Shown here: piece after piece, positions 36,124 through 44,258 of the stretch
How positions within the stretch are numbered: position 1 is the stretch's first letter
How the letters are laid out: the number at the start of each line of letters is the position of its first letter
NCBI GenBank assembly: GCA_943908425.1
Contig: CALTTC010000004.1
Coordinates: forward strand, 41,120-105,119
Direction: 5' to 3'
DNA: 64,000 nucleotides
Source: an uncultured Moraxella sp.
GTDB lineage: Bacteria; Pseudomonadota; Gammaproteobacteria; Pseudomonadales; Moraxellaceae
Made by a program: the position numbers and the translations under genes
Notes under the pieces: model-generated
What the model was told of the DNA's origin: nothing
Databases searched by the model: none
What the model saw: only the letters and a program-made list of their open reading frames with translations

Positions 36124-36493
36124 AATAACCATCACTTAAATTGATAAAAAAGAGATTGCGTTTGGTCGCTTTTTTAGGCTAGGCAAACGATGAGTACAAT
36201 CACAGAAAATATAAAATACCGACAATCAACCACTTAAAAACAATGCCTAATAGCACGCTAAACAGACAACTTATTTAAATAAACAACTTAACAAGTTTAA
36301 GTAAACAACTTATCAAGATAATGCCAGTACATCATCAAATCTTTAAGTTTAAAAAAGCCACTCAATTAGCTTTGGTATTTGGCGGAAAATTATAAGCCAT
36401 CGCACGCAAATAAGCCACGATTTTTTTGTAACCGTGGCTATCTATGCTTATTTTTTGATTAAATTTTAAACTATCAATAATCTGGCAAAACAA
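36124..36493. other. A+T-rich metK upstream region
   Basis: 370 bp before metK on the minus strand. It contains three copies of ACAACTTA (near 36266, 36283 and 36305) in a repetitive stretch, and no gene. No clear promoter pair was picked out by eye. Confidence 0.5.
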
Positions 36494-37312
36494 TCAATGA
36501 TGAATACCACCAATATCAAAACTCAATGTCGCATAGCTGGCTAATTTTTGACAAACTTTTTGGTCTGGATATTCTGATTTATGCACCACACGCACTTTCC
36601 AAAAGCCTTGACGCAAAGGATATAAATTTACCGTTCCATCAGCAAGGGTGGTATCAGAAAATGCCTGTGGCTCTAGCTTATGCACTTTTGCTTCAGGAGC
36701 AAACCCTTCAAAAGTCGCCAATACCGTTGCTCCTACCAACGGCTCACCATTAAACAACACCTTCATTGGAAAAGGGTCGCCAACCAAGGCATTAGCTGGG
36801 TTGTCAAGCGGTACAATCTCTAATTTTTGCCCCACAGGACGACTAACAACCTCCTTGCCAATCGCAAAATGTCCAACATTTACCACATTTTTACCAAACA
36901 TTTGCGTCATTTCACAATATTTGGCATCAGGCATCTGGGTTAAATTCACTTGCCTCCAACCGTCTTTATTTTCTGACCAAAACGTTGGGCTATATTCCGC
37001 CAAAACCAAATAGCTGCCTTCGTTAAGTGGTGCTTGACTTTGAAATTCAATATTACTGGCACCTGTTTTGGGGACTAAATTTTGCACGCCGTCAGTCCCA
37101 ACCAACTGTAAGGGTTTTTTAAAAATATGTAAGCGGTCTTGAGGAATGGGGGCTGTTTTGGGAAAATCGCCATAGCCAAGTGTGGCTTGCAAAGTATCGC
37201 CACCGTGCATATGACCTGTCTCTACCCAAACCTCGTGGGCGGCTGCCGACATTGTCAGTATGGACATTAGTGTTAATGACCAAGTGATTGATTTTATCGA
37301 ATATTTGAACAT
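36494..37312 (-). CDS. DUF4198 periplasmic protein, probably metal-related
   Basis: 272 residues. Signal peptide cleaved after MSAAA (residue 25), leaving His26 as the likely first residue of the mature protein (HEVWVETGHMHGGD), followed by two further histidines. The rest matches the DUF4198 layout, two beta-sandwich domains (about 30-160 and 180-272) with DPFPMKVLFNGEPLVGATV and LADGTVNLYPLRQGFWKV. Members such as NikK are periplasmic parts of metal uptake systems. The ATG at 37312 has GGTGA upstream and opens a proper signal peptide; the frame continues to 37429 without one. An exact Zur-box core lies 31-43 nt upstream, suggesting expression under zinc shortage. No transporter gene is adjacent. 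Confidence 0.8.
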   Translation of the reverse strand: MFKYSIKSITWSLTLMSILTMSAAAHEVWVETGHMHGGDTLQATLGYGDFPKTAPIPQDRLHIFKKPLQLVGTDGVQNLVPKTGASNIEFQSQAPLNEGSYLVLAEYSPTFWSENKDGWRQVNLTQMPDAKYCEMTQMFGKNVVNVGHFAIGKEVVSRPVGQKLEIVPLDNPANALVGDPFPMKVLFNGEPLVGATVLATFEGFAPEAKVHKLEPQAFSDTTLADGTVNLYPLRQGFWKVRVVHKSEYPDQKVCQKLASYATLSFDIGGIHH

Positions 37313-37342
37313 AGAATCACCATCGGTTAAAAAGTAAATAAT

Positions 37343-37355
37343 GTTATAATATAAC
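37343..37355 (-). promoter_or_regulatory. candidate Zur box upstream of the DUF4198 gene
   Basis: GTTATAATATAAC is identical to the core of the gamma-proteobacterial Zur operator (GTTATAnTATAAC) and is flanked on the left by the usual AT. It is a perfect inverted repeat around one base, between a possible -35 (minus strand TTGTTT) and the start codon. The central A/T reading is strand-symmetric. Confidence 0.65.
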
Positions 37356-37449
37356 GAAAACAATTGTAATAAATAGTTATAAAAATTGCAAGAGATTTTA
37401 GCGGTTAATTTTGGTGTTGGTTTTCCCACCTTGGTGATTAAAATATAAG

Positions 37450-38163
37450 CTAGCCTTCAGCAAAGTGCTGTTTATCCTTAAACATACATTCATTATAAAC
37501 CACACAAGCTCCGCATTTAGGACTTCTTGCGGTGCAAGTATAACGTCCGTGCAAAATAAGATAATGATGGGCATCGCGAATATAGTGGCTTGGGATACGG
37601 CGCATCAGTGCTTTTTCTACTGCCAGTACCGTTTTGCCAGTGGCAAGCCCTGTACGATTACCCACACGAAAAATATGCGTATCCACTGCCATCACAGGCT
37701 CGCCAAAGGCGGTGTTGAGTACCACATTGGCGGTTTTGCGCCCAACGCCAGCAAGACTTTCTAGCGCTTTACGCGTGCGCGGTACTTGGGAGTTGTGCTC
37801 TTTGATTAGTGCTTCGCAAGTTTTCATGATATTGCTAGCTTTGCTGTTATAAAGTCCGATACTATTGATATAGCTTTTTAATTGTTCAACGCCTAACGCC
37901 AGTATTGTTTCTGGTGTATTGGCAACGGCGAACAGACGCTTGGTGGCGATATTCACGCTTTTATCGGTGGCTTGTGCGGAGAGTATCACGGCAATTAGCA
38001 GTTCAAAATCGCTCGTGTAGTGCAGTTCGGTTACAGGCTCGCTGATGTGCGTGGCAAGCTTAGCAAAAAATTGCTCACGTTTGGTGGCATTCATGGGGCG
38101 TGAGGGTGGCGTATCGGCAGTTTTGGTGCTAATCAGTTTGGGGGGTGAGCGATGATTGGGCAT
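37450..38163 (-). CDS. nth: endonuclease III
   Basis: 237 residues. A base-excision repair glycosylase/AP lyase for oxidised pyrimidines. The HhH-GPD segment LAGVGRKTANVVLNTAFG contains the catalytic Lys, AVDTHIFRV the catalytic Asp, and the C-terminal 4Fe-4S loop has the exact spacing C-x6-C-x2-C-x5-C (CTARSPKCGACVVYNEC). The first 23 residues before MNATKREQF are absent from E. coli Nth, so translation may start at 38094 instead; neither site has a clear ribosome sequence. The gene follows the Lon-like protease gene on the same strand with a 33-nt gap, so they may share a transcript. Confidence 0.95.
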   Translation of the reverse strand: MPNHRSPPKLISTKTADTPPSRPMNATKREQFFAKLATHISEPVTELHYTSDFELLIAVILSAQATDKSVNIATKRLFAVANTPETILALGVEQLKSYINSIGLYNSKASNIMKTCEALIKEHNSQVPRTRKALESLAGVGRKTANVVLNTAFGEPVMAVDTHIFRVGNRTGLATGKTVLAVEKALMRRIPSHYIRDAHHYLILHGRYTCTARSPKCGACVVYNECMFKDKQHFAEG

Positions 38164-38196
38164 AATAATCGTTAAGGGGTTAAATTTGTGGCGGAT

Positions 38197-40557
38197 TCAG
38201 GGCGTTTTTTGGCTTTTTTCTTGGCTTTTTTTGGGGGTGCTATCCCACGCTTGTAAGCGTTTGGCGATTTTGGCAAACAAGGTGCCTTTGGCAAATTTAC
38301 CCTTGGCGTTGGCAGAACTGACAGGCAGTGCGCTTAGTAGCGCTAGGGCGTCAAATAAATGCTCAACCGTGTAAATGGCAAATTTACCTTGATGGACTGC
38401 TTCTACCACATCTGGGCGGAGCATTAGGTTTATGGCGTTGGCTTTTGGGATAATCACGCCGTATAGCGGTGCGTTGTCTGTCGGTAACTGATGCTGGCAA
38501 GCCTTAAAAAACGCCTCAATTTTGGCATTAATACCGCCCACGGCCTGCACCTCGCCCAACTGGTTCATAGAGCCGGTAATCGCTAAATGTTGGGCAAAAG
38601 GGGTGTCTGCCAGTGCGGATAATAAGGCACAGCTAGCTGCAAGGGTGGCACTGTCGCCGTCAATCTCGGCGTAATTTTGCTCAAAGGCTAATGAAGCACT
38701 AAAATTGAGTGGACAATGCTCACTAAATAATCCCCGCAAAAAACTGGTCATAATCAGCATGGCTTTGGCGTGAATATTGCCGCCAAGGGTAACATCGCGC
38801 TCAATGTCCATAATATCGCCCTCGCCAAATTTGGCAATAATCCGTGCGGTAAGCCGTGCTGGTAAGCCAAAAGCATATTGCCCATCATCAATCACGCTTA
38901 GCGCATTGACTTGCCCAACGGTCTGTCCGCCTGTGCTAATCAAGTGCTGACCGTCTAGCAATTCTTGCCAATAAAGCTCGGCTAAGCCATTTTGGCGAAA
39001 AATTTGGGCATCAATGGCTTTTTGGACGTGACAGGGCAAGACTTCACGGCTATGGGCGTTATCGGCAAGATAAGCACTCTCGCACAGTAGTGCCTCTCGC
39101 TTGTCACTGTGGAGGCTTAGGCGGTTTTGTTGCCCGCTAATTCTGGCTAATTCATCTAAGACGGTGGCGTAGGCAGCTGGGGTAAAGGTAGGTAGCTTGG
39201 TTGCTTGGCAATAAGCGCGCATGGCATTAACTAACGCTTGTTCACTGATATTGTCGCGCACGATGTCGCTCACGAAATCCGCACGCACGGTAAATAATTG
39301 GCGTACGCTATCGTCATTCATAAAGTCGTAGTACAAGGCATCGTTGCCCAATAAAATCACCTTAACGTCCAAGGCAATGGGCATGGGGGTCAAGCTTGTG
39401 CCTGTAAAGCCGTTCATTGTCTCAAGCTCGGTAACGGTGAGCGTCTTTGTAAGTAGTGCCTGCTTTAGGGCTTGCCATGCCAGCGGATAGTCCAATAAAT
39501 CGGCTGCCTCTAGCACCAAAAAACCGCCATTGGCACGGTGTAAATCGCCTGCTTGAATTAAGCTGACATTGGTCGTCATCAGTCCATTATGGCTTGGTAG
39601 GTAGCCGATACTGCCCAATAAGCTTGCGGCGCTTGGCATGGCGGCGTGGACAATGGGCGGTGCGGTATTGCTTGTCAATATATTGACGCTAAAGCGGGCA
39701 GGAATAGTGGATGGCGTGTCGGTCTCTTCGTCATCGATACAGGTTAATGGATTGTGGGTCAGTTCGTGATAATAGGCGCGTAGATAGCGTTGTAGTGTGT
39801 CATCGCTGTAGGTTGTCAATAGTGGTGCAAAGACTGGTTCAAGTACGCTCTTAGCAAGACTGCAATGATAGTCGTCCAAGGCGTTATCGTGTGCTAAGGC
39901 AAGCTTGCCCAAATCCTTGTTTAGCCTAATAAGTTTTGGGGTAAGTTTTTGTTCGGCTTTGGGGTCAATGTCTTTTTGGTTGTCCAACGCTTGTAAGGCG
40001 GCATAAGTGTCAATATCTGTCAAAAAATTGGTGGCAAGTTTGGTATTATAAGGCTTAGCAAGGGCGTTAAATTCATTGATAAGGGCGTTTTCTTTGCTGT
40101 AGAGTTCTTGTTTTAATTGATTAATGGTTTGCTGATAACGCAAAGTTTCAAATTTTTTGCTAAGCTTTTTTTGGCAAGTAAGGTAAGTATCCTGCATTTG
40201 CTTGGCGAACGCTGGCGCGCTACCTGCTGGTAAGGCGGCGGCAATGGGCGCTTTGGGGTTGGCAAAATTGTGCAAATAAACCCAGTCTTGTGGGGCAGGG
40301 CAGGTGTGTTTTAGGGTAGATAGTAGCTCGCTAATCTGTACACGCTGTCCAAAACCTGCTTCTGCGGTCGCAAAAATGTGTGGGGTATGCGCGCGCATTT
40401 GGCACGCCATTTGAATTGCCGATACGGCACGCGCCTGCCCAAAGTAGCTGTCGGTCGCCTGTGCTTGTAGGCTGAGCTGTTGGGGGTCGGTATGGCGGAT
40501 AAGCTGGCTTGGCGTTAAAGTGCAAATCATACTGATATCATAAAAATAAAAAGGCAT
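38197..40557 (-). CDS. Lon-like ATP-dependent protease (LonB/YcbZ type)
   Basis: 786 residues. A divergent N-terminal AAA region is followed by a long helical insert (about 120-260), AAA elements including GGFLVLEAADLL (about 340) and the C-terminal S16 Lon protease domain. There the catalytic Ser is in EIDGDSATLAASCALLSAL (about 685) and the catalytic Lys in VQAVGGINAKIEAFF (about 730). In the first AAA region the segment where a Walker A would be expected reads AEAGFGQR, without the Lys-Ser/Thr of an active P-loop, as also found in YcbZ-like members. Role: quality-control protease, substrates unknown. The true start may be MICTLTPSQL at 40530. Confidence 0.9.
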   Translation of the reverse strand: MPFYFYDISMICTLTPSQLIRHTDPQQLSLQAQATDSYFGQARAVSAIQMACQMRAHTPHIFATAEAGFGQRVQISELLSTLKHTCPAPQDWVYLHNFANPKAPIAAALPAGSAPAFAKQMQDTYLTCQKKLSKKFETLRYQQTINQLKQELYSKENALINEFNALAKPYNTKLATNFLTDIDTYAALQALDNQKDIDPKAEQKLTPKLIRLNKDLGKLALAHDNALDDYHCSLAKSVLEPVFAPLLTTYSDDTLQRYLRAYYHELTHNPLTCIDDEETDTPSTIPARFSVNILTSNTAPPIVHAAMPSAASLLGSIGYLPSHNGLMTTNVSLIQAGDLHRANGGFLVLEAADLLDYPLAWQALKQALLTKTLTVTELETMNGFTGTSLTPMPIALDVKVILLGNDALYYDFMNDDSVRQLFTVRADFVSDIVRDNISEQALVNAMRAYCQATKLPTFTPAAYATVLDELARISGQQNRLSLHSDKREALLCESAYLADNAHSREVLPCHVQKAIDAQIFRQNGLAELYWQELLDGQHLISTGGQTVGQVNALSVIDDGQYAFGLPARLTARIIAKFGEGDIMDIERDVTLGGNIHAKAMLIMTSFLRGLFSEHCPLNFSASLAFEQNYAEIDGDSATLAASCALLSALADTPFAQHLAITGSMNQLGEVQAVGGINAKIEAFFKACQHQLPTDNAPLYGVIIPKANAINLMLRPDVVEAVHQGKFAIYTVEHLFDALALLSALPVSSANAKGKFAKGTLFAKIAKRLQAWDSTPKKSQEKSQKTP

Positions 40558-40658
40558 AATAAGGTGAATTTCAAAAAAAGCAAGTGATTTTTTTTGTGCT
40601 TAGTGGCTTTCTTGCTTGGCAATTTCCGTGTTACAATACGCTTTTTGCCTATAGTTAT

Positions 40659-41339
40659 ATGACTTACCACAAAATTACGCCGTATTTACCGCATTTTTTG
40701 GCACAGTTAGAAGCCATTGATGAGGCGTTTAAGCTTGGGTTTAACCCCAACCAGCGCACGCAGATTTTGACATATTTGGATGGCTTATTGGTGTGGAATA
40801 AGACTTATAATTTGACGGCGATTACTGACCCAAAAGAGGCGTTTATTAAGCATATGATGGATTGCTTGGCGATTGTACCAAGCTTTGATACGCTTATCGC
40901 CCACGCTAATTTGGACAAGGTGTCGGTGCTAGATATCGGCACAGGGGCGGGGCTACCGGCATCACTGTTAGCCATTGCCCGCCCAGATTGGCAAATCAGC
41001 GCTCTAGACAGTAATAGCAAAAAAATTCGCTTTATTCGCCAGATGAAAGGCGAGCTTGCCTTAACCAATTTAACGCCCATTCACGCCCGCATTGAGGCGC
41101 ACAGTCTGCGCTATAATATTGTGACGTCGCGCGCCTTTGCAAGCCTTGCTGACTTTGTGGCGGTGGGTCAGTGCTGTCTTACAGAGAATGGGCGATTGTG
41201 TGCGATGAAAGGCAAAGCGCCAACGCCAACTGAGTTGCCTAAAGACTGGCACGCGACAGTAATTCCCTTAACCATTCCCGAATTAGACAGCGAGCGCTGT
41301 TTGGTTGCGCTATCTAGATTACAGGACAACAACGCATGA
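40659..41339 (+). CDS. rsmG: 16S rRNA (guanine-527 N7) methyltransferase
   Basis: 226 residues. The Rossmann SAM site is LDIGTGAGLPASLLAI (about 90-105), preceded by the family segment LLVWNKTYNLTAITDP; the C-terminal part includes TSRAFASLADF. It methylates G527 of 16S rRNA, which affects streptomycin sensitivity. The ATG at 40659 gives the usual N-terminus; the frame is open to 40584, but the added residues are hydrophobic and unlike the family. The stop overlaps the parA start by 4 nt (ATGA), the classic rsmG-parA arrangement. Confidence 0.95.
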   Translation: MTYHKITPYLPHFLAQLEAIDEAFKLGFNPNQRTQILTYLDGLLVWNKTYNLTAITDPKEAFIKHMMDCLAIVPSFDTLIAHANLDKVSVLDIGTGAGLPASLLAIARPDWQISALDSNSKKIRFIRQMKGELALTNLTPIHARIEAHSLRYNIVTSRAFASLADFVAVGQCCLTENGRLCAMKGKAPTPTELPKDWHATVIPLTIPELDSERCLVALSRLQDNNA

Positions 41340-42124
41340 CAACAACGACTATGCCTACCATTCTCACCCTTGCCAATCAAAAAGGCGGGGTCGGCAAAAC
41401 AACAACGGCGGTGAATTTGGCGGTGGCGCTTACGCGACTGTTTGCAAAACGGGTATTGCTCATTGATATGGATGCCCAAGGCAATGCTACTACAAGCTTA
41501 GGTCTTGTCAAAAACGAGCTGACCGTTACCATTGCTGACGTGCTATTGGGTGAAACAAGCCTTAACGACGCTATTGTCTGTGATGAGGCGCTAGAGGTGG
41601 CGGTAATTGGGGCAAATCGTGAATTAACGGGTCTGGACATGCACTTGGCAAGTCGTGACAACCCACAACTGGCACTCAAAAATGCCTTAGTCGCTGCCGA
41701 TTTGTCTGCGTATGAATTTATCATCATTGATGCACCGCCAAGCCTAAGCCTTGTGACTGTTAATGCGCTCATGGCAACCGATGGGGTGATTATTCCCATG
41801 CAGTGCGAGTACTATGCCTTAGAGGGTGTAGCGGATTTATTGTACACCATTCAACAACTAAACCCTCTAAATCCTAAGTTAAAAGTAGAAGGAGTGGTGC
41901 GTACGTTGTTTGATAGCCGTAACGTGCTTGCCCAAGATGTGACAAAAGAGCTGGAAAATCACTTCGGCGCACTCCTTTATGACACGGTGATTCCAAGAAA
42001 TGTGCGCTTAGCAGAAGCACCAAGCTTTGGTGGTTCTATTTTTCGGCATGACAATTCATCTAAAGGGGCGCAGGCTTATCAAAAATTAGCCAAAGAAGTG
42101 CTTCTGCGACTGCAAAAAAATTAA
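41336..42124 (+). CDS. parA: chromosome partitioning ATPase ParA/Soj
   Basis: 262 residues. Deviant Walker A KGGVGKTTTAVNLAVAL (about 17-33), Walker A' LIDMDAQGN and Walker B FIIIDAPPSLS mark a ParA ATPase. With ParB it moves the replication origin region and may influence DnaA activity. No N-terminal DNA-binding domain is present, so it is the chromosomal Soj type rather than a plasmid type Ia protein. Starts four bases inside rsmG; a second ATG five codons on (MPTILTLANQ) is possible. Confidence 0.96.
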   Translation: MTTTTMPTILTLANQKGGVGKTTTAVNLAVALTRLFAKRVLLIDMDAQGNATTSLGLVKNELTVTIADVLLGETSLNDAIVCDEALEVAVIGANRELTGLDMHLASRDNPQLALKNALVAADLSAYEFIIIDAPPSLSLVTVNALMATDGVIIPMQCEYYALEGVADLLYTIQQLNPLNPKLKVEGVVRTLFDSRNVLAQDVTKELENHFGALLYDTVIPRNVRLAEAPSFGGSIFRHDNSSKGAQAYQKLAKEVLLRLQKN

Positions 42125-42184
42125 CCCCAAACAATTAGCTAACTTATGCTAAAATAACCGATTTGGTGCAATTATGAGAAAATT

Positions 42185-43078
42185 ATGACAAAAAAGCGTG
42201 GACTTAGCAATGCTCGGGGCTTAGATGTCTTAATTGGCACAATCAAAAAAGAGCAACAAGTGGTGGCGCAGCCAAGCGATGATGTGGCGCTGATTCAAAT
42301 TAATGTGGCAGCGTTGCAATCGGGCAAATATCAGCCACGCAAAACAATCAGCGAGCCTGAGCTTGCCGAACTTGCCGCATCCATTGCGCGACATGGGGTA
42401 ATGCAACCGATCGTTATCCGTCCGCTACTACCCAAAGAGGCGAGTGATAACGGCATCACGCACGAGATTATTGCTGGGGAGCGACGTTGGCGCGCCGCAA
42501 AACTTGCTGGACTTGCAACCATTCCTGCTATCCATCGGGTATTGTCCGATGAATTGGCGATCGCCCTTGCCTTGATTGAAAATATCCAACGTGAGGATTT
42601 GAGTGTGTTAGAGCAAGCTGAGGCGTTGGCACGGTTTAATACTGAGTTTGGTATGAGTCACGCGATGATTGCCGAGGTAGTGGGTAAAGCGCGTACTACG
42701 GTCTCCAATTTACTGCGTCTTAATCAGCTACACGACACCGTCAAAGGCTATATGGCGCAAAACTTACTGGATATGGGGCACGCACGCACGCTACTGTCCT
42801 TGCCAAGTGATGAGCAACCACAGGTCGCCAAAAAAATCATTGATGGGGCGATGACGGTACGCCAAGCCGAAAAACTTGTCAAGACTTTATCAAATCCATC
42901 AAAAGCCGTCAAGATAAGCGACCCTGACATTGCTCATTTGGAGCAGGATTTGACCGATAGTCTTGGTGTGCCTGTCAAGGTCAAGGGCAAAGGTGGGCGC
43001 GGTAGCGTGGAGCTGTTTTTTCATAGCGAGGCAGAATTAACAGCGTTATTGCAATTTTTAACAACAAAAAGTGGTTAG
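42185..43078 (+). CDS. parB: chromosome partitioning CTPase/DNA-binding protein ParB/Spo0J
   Basis: 297 residues. N-terminal nuclease-like CTP-binding motif GERRWRAAKLAGL (about 98), central helix-turn-helix (about 155-180, SHAMIAEVVGKARTTVSNLLRL) and C-terminal dimerisation domain. It loads at parS sites and spreads as a clamp. The start MTKKRGLSNARGLDVLIG matches the usual N-terminal ParA-stimulating peptide. It follows parA by 60 nt. I found no copy of the consensus parS palindrome in this window. Confidence 0.96.
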   Translation: MTKKRGLSNARGLDVLIGTIKKEQQVVAQPSDDVALIQINVAALQSGKYQPRKTISEPELAELAASIARHGVMQPIVIRPLLPKEASDNGITHEIIAGERRWRAAKLAGLATIPAIHRVLSDELAIALALIENIQREDLSVLEQAEALARFNTEFGMSHAMIAEVVGKARTTVSNLLRLNQLHDTVKGYMAQNLLDMGHARTLLSLPSDEQPQVAKKIIDGAMTVRQAEKLVKTLSNPSKAVKISDPDIAHLEQDLTDSLGVPVKVKGKGGRGSVELFFHSEAELTALLQFLTTKSG

Positions 43079-43081
43079 CTT

Positions 43082-43753
43082 ATGTGGGCATTGGTTCAGG
43101 CAGGTGGTTGGCTTATGTTGCCAATTATCCTGTGTTCTATTGTGATGGTTGTGATTATGATTGAGCGCGGTCTTAAGTTGCGTTTTAGTAATATTGCCCC
43201 CGATCATCTGCGCGAGCAATTGATTGCCAAATTGCGCCAAGGCGGTGCCATTGAACGCAGTCAATTATTAAACGTCAAAGAAAAATCACCGCTTGGCGAT
43301 ATCTTGGCAACGGGTTTATTGTATCGCCAATATGGCTTACAATCGATGACGATGCATATGGAAAATCGTGCCAGTGTACAAATTGCCGCGCTAGAAAAAA
43401 ACATCAATATGCTTGGGACGATTGGGGCGATAGCGCCACTGCTTGGACTGCTTGGGACGGTGCTTGGGATTATTGCGTCTTTTTTGGCGATCGGTGAGGG
43501 GGCTATGCAAGACCCAACCTTACTGGCAACAGGCGTGTCACAGGCGCTCATTACCACCGCTGGAGGGATGATTGTGGCGATACCGGCACTTGTGGCTTAT
43601 CGTTTTTTTCAGCGCCGGATTGTGGATATTAACGCCCGTTTTGAAACGGAGGCAGGGTTATTATTGACCGAATTATACGATTATGGTCTTATGGATAATG
43701 CCCCAAATACGACGCCTAATGTTAGCACGCCAATTAATGCACCCGCCAATTAG
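43082..43753 (+). CDS. exbB: MotA/TolQ/ExbB proton channel family protein
   Basis: 223 residues with three membrane helices (about 9-30, 108-135, 150-172). The conserved channel block APLLGLLGTVLGIIASF (about 118) and SQALITTAGGMIVAIPALVAYRF are present. With the ExbD protein encoded next it forms a proton-driven motor in the inner membrane. TolQ is an alternative, but no tolR/tolA/tolB follow, and the pairing with a 144-residue ExbD favours ExbB. Begins 3 nt after parB. It may energise TonB-dependent receptors such as the hemoglobin receptor at 24 kb, although tonB is not in the window. Confidence 0.88.
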   Translation: MWALVQAGGWLMLPIILCSIVMVVIMIERGLKLRFSNIAPDHLREQLIAKLRQGGAIERSQLLNVKEKSPLGDILATGLLYRQYGLQSMTMHMENRASVQIAALEKNINMLGTIGAIAPLLGLLGTVLGIIASFLAIGEGAMQDPTLLATGVSQALITTAGGMIVAIPALVAYRFFQRRIVDINARFETEAGLLLTELYDYGLMDNAPNTTPNVSTPINAPAN

Positions 43754-43761
43754 GAACTGCT

Positions 43762-44196
43762 ATGCGTTTTAGAAAGCCTGTCGTGGAGCCACTTGAAATT
43801 AATCTTACGCCAATGATTGATTGCTTGCTGTTTTTGATTGTGTTTTTGTTGCTTGCCACCACCTTTAATCATTTTAGTCGTATTAATATTGTATTGCCTG
43901 AGGCGACAGGGGTGACAGTGGCCGATGAAGGTCGGCAAATTGAAATTGCTGTCCAAGAAGATGGTAGTTACTTGGTGAATGGCGTAGCCCTTGGCAATAA
44001 TAGCGAGGCGGCATTGATTAACATGATTCAGCAAGAGGTGGGTGCAGAGCGTGATTATCTGTTTGTGATTGCCGCCGACGCGAAAACAAGCCATCAAGCG
44101 GTGGTGCGTGCTATGGATGTTGCAGGCAAGCTTGGCTTTGTCAATATCAATATTAGTACCGTGATGCCTATAGGGGCGGCGCCTGTTGCCCCATAA
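43762..44196 (+). CDS. exbD: ExbD/TolR family biopolymer transport protein
   Basis: 144 residues. A short cytosolic start, one membrane helix (about 18-40, LTPMIDCLLFLIVFLLLATTF) with the functional Asp in PMID, then a periplasmic domain containing the typical ISADAKTSHQAV-like block (here IAADAKTSHQAVVRAMD). Partner of ExbB, which ends 8 nt upstream. The exbB-exbD-msbA order is shared with other Moraxellaceae and some other gamma-proteobacteria. Confidence 0.9.
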   Translation: MRFRKPVVEPLEINLTPMIDCLLFLIVFLLLATTFNHFSRINIVLPEATGVTVADEGRQIEIAVQEDGSYLVNGVALGNNSEAALINMIQQEVGAERDYLFVIAADAKTSHQAVVRAMDVAGKLGFVNINISTVMPIGAAPVAP

Positions 44197-44258
44197 TGTT
44201 GCCTTTTAATAATACAAAATCCTTTTTACAAATTTTTTGATAGCTACAAGCGATTGTT

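Noticed and set aside
36124..36493. Possible SAM riboswitch before metK
   Set aside because: No kink-turn, SAM-I/II core or terminator/antiterminator pair was seen.
40659..43078. parS sites around parA-parB
   Set aside because: I looked for the consensus TGTTTCACGTGAAACA and near variants and found none; the sites may lie outside the window.
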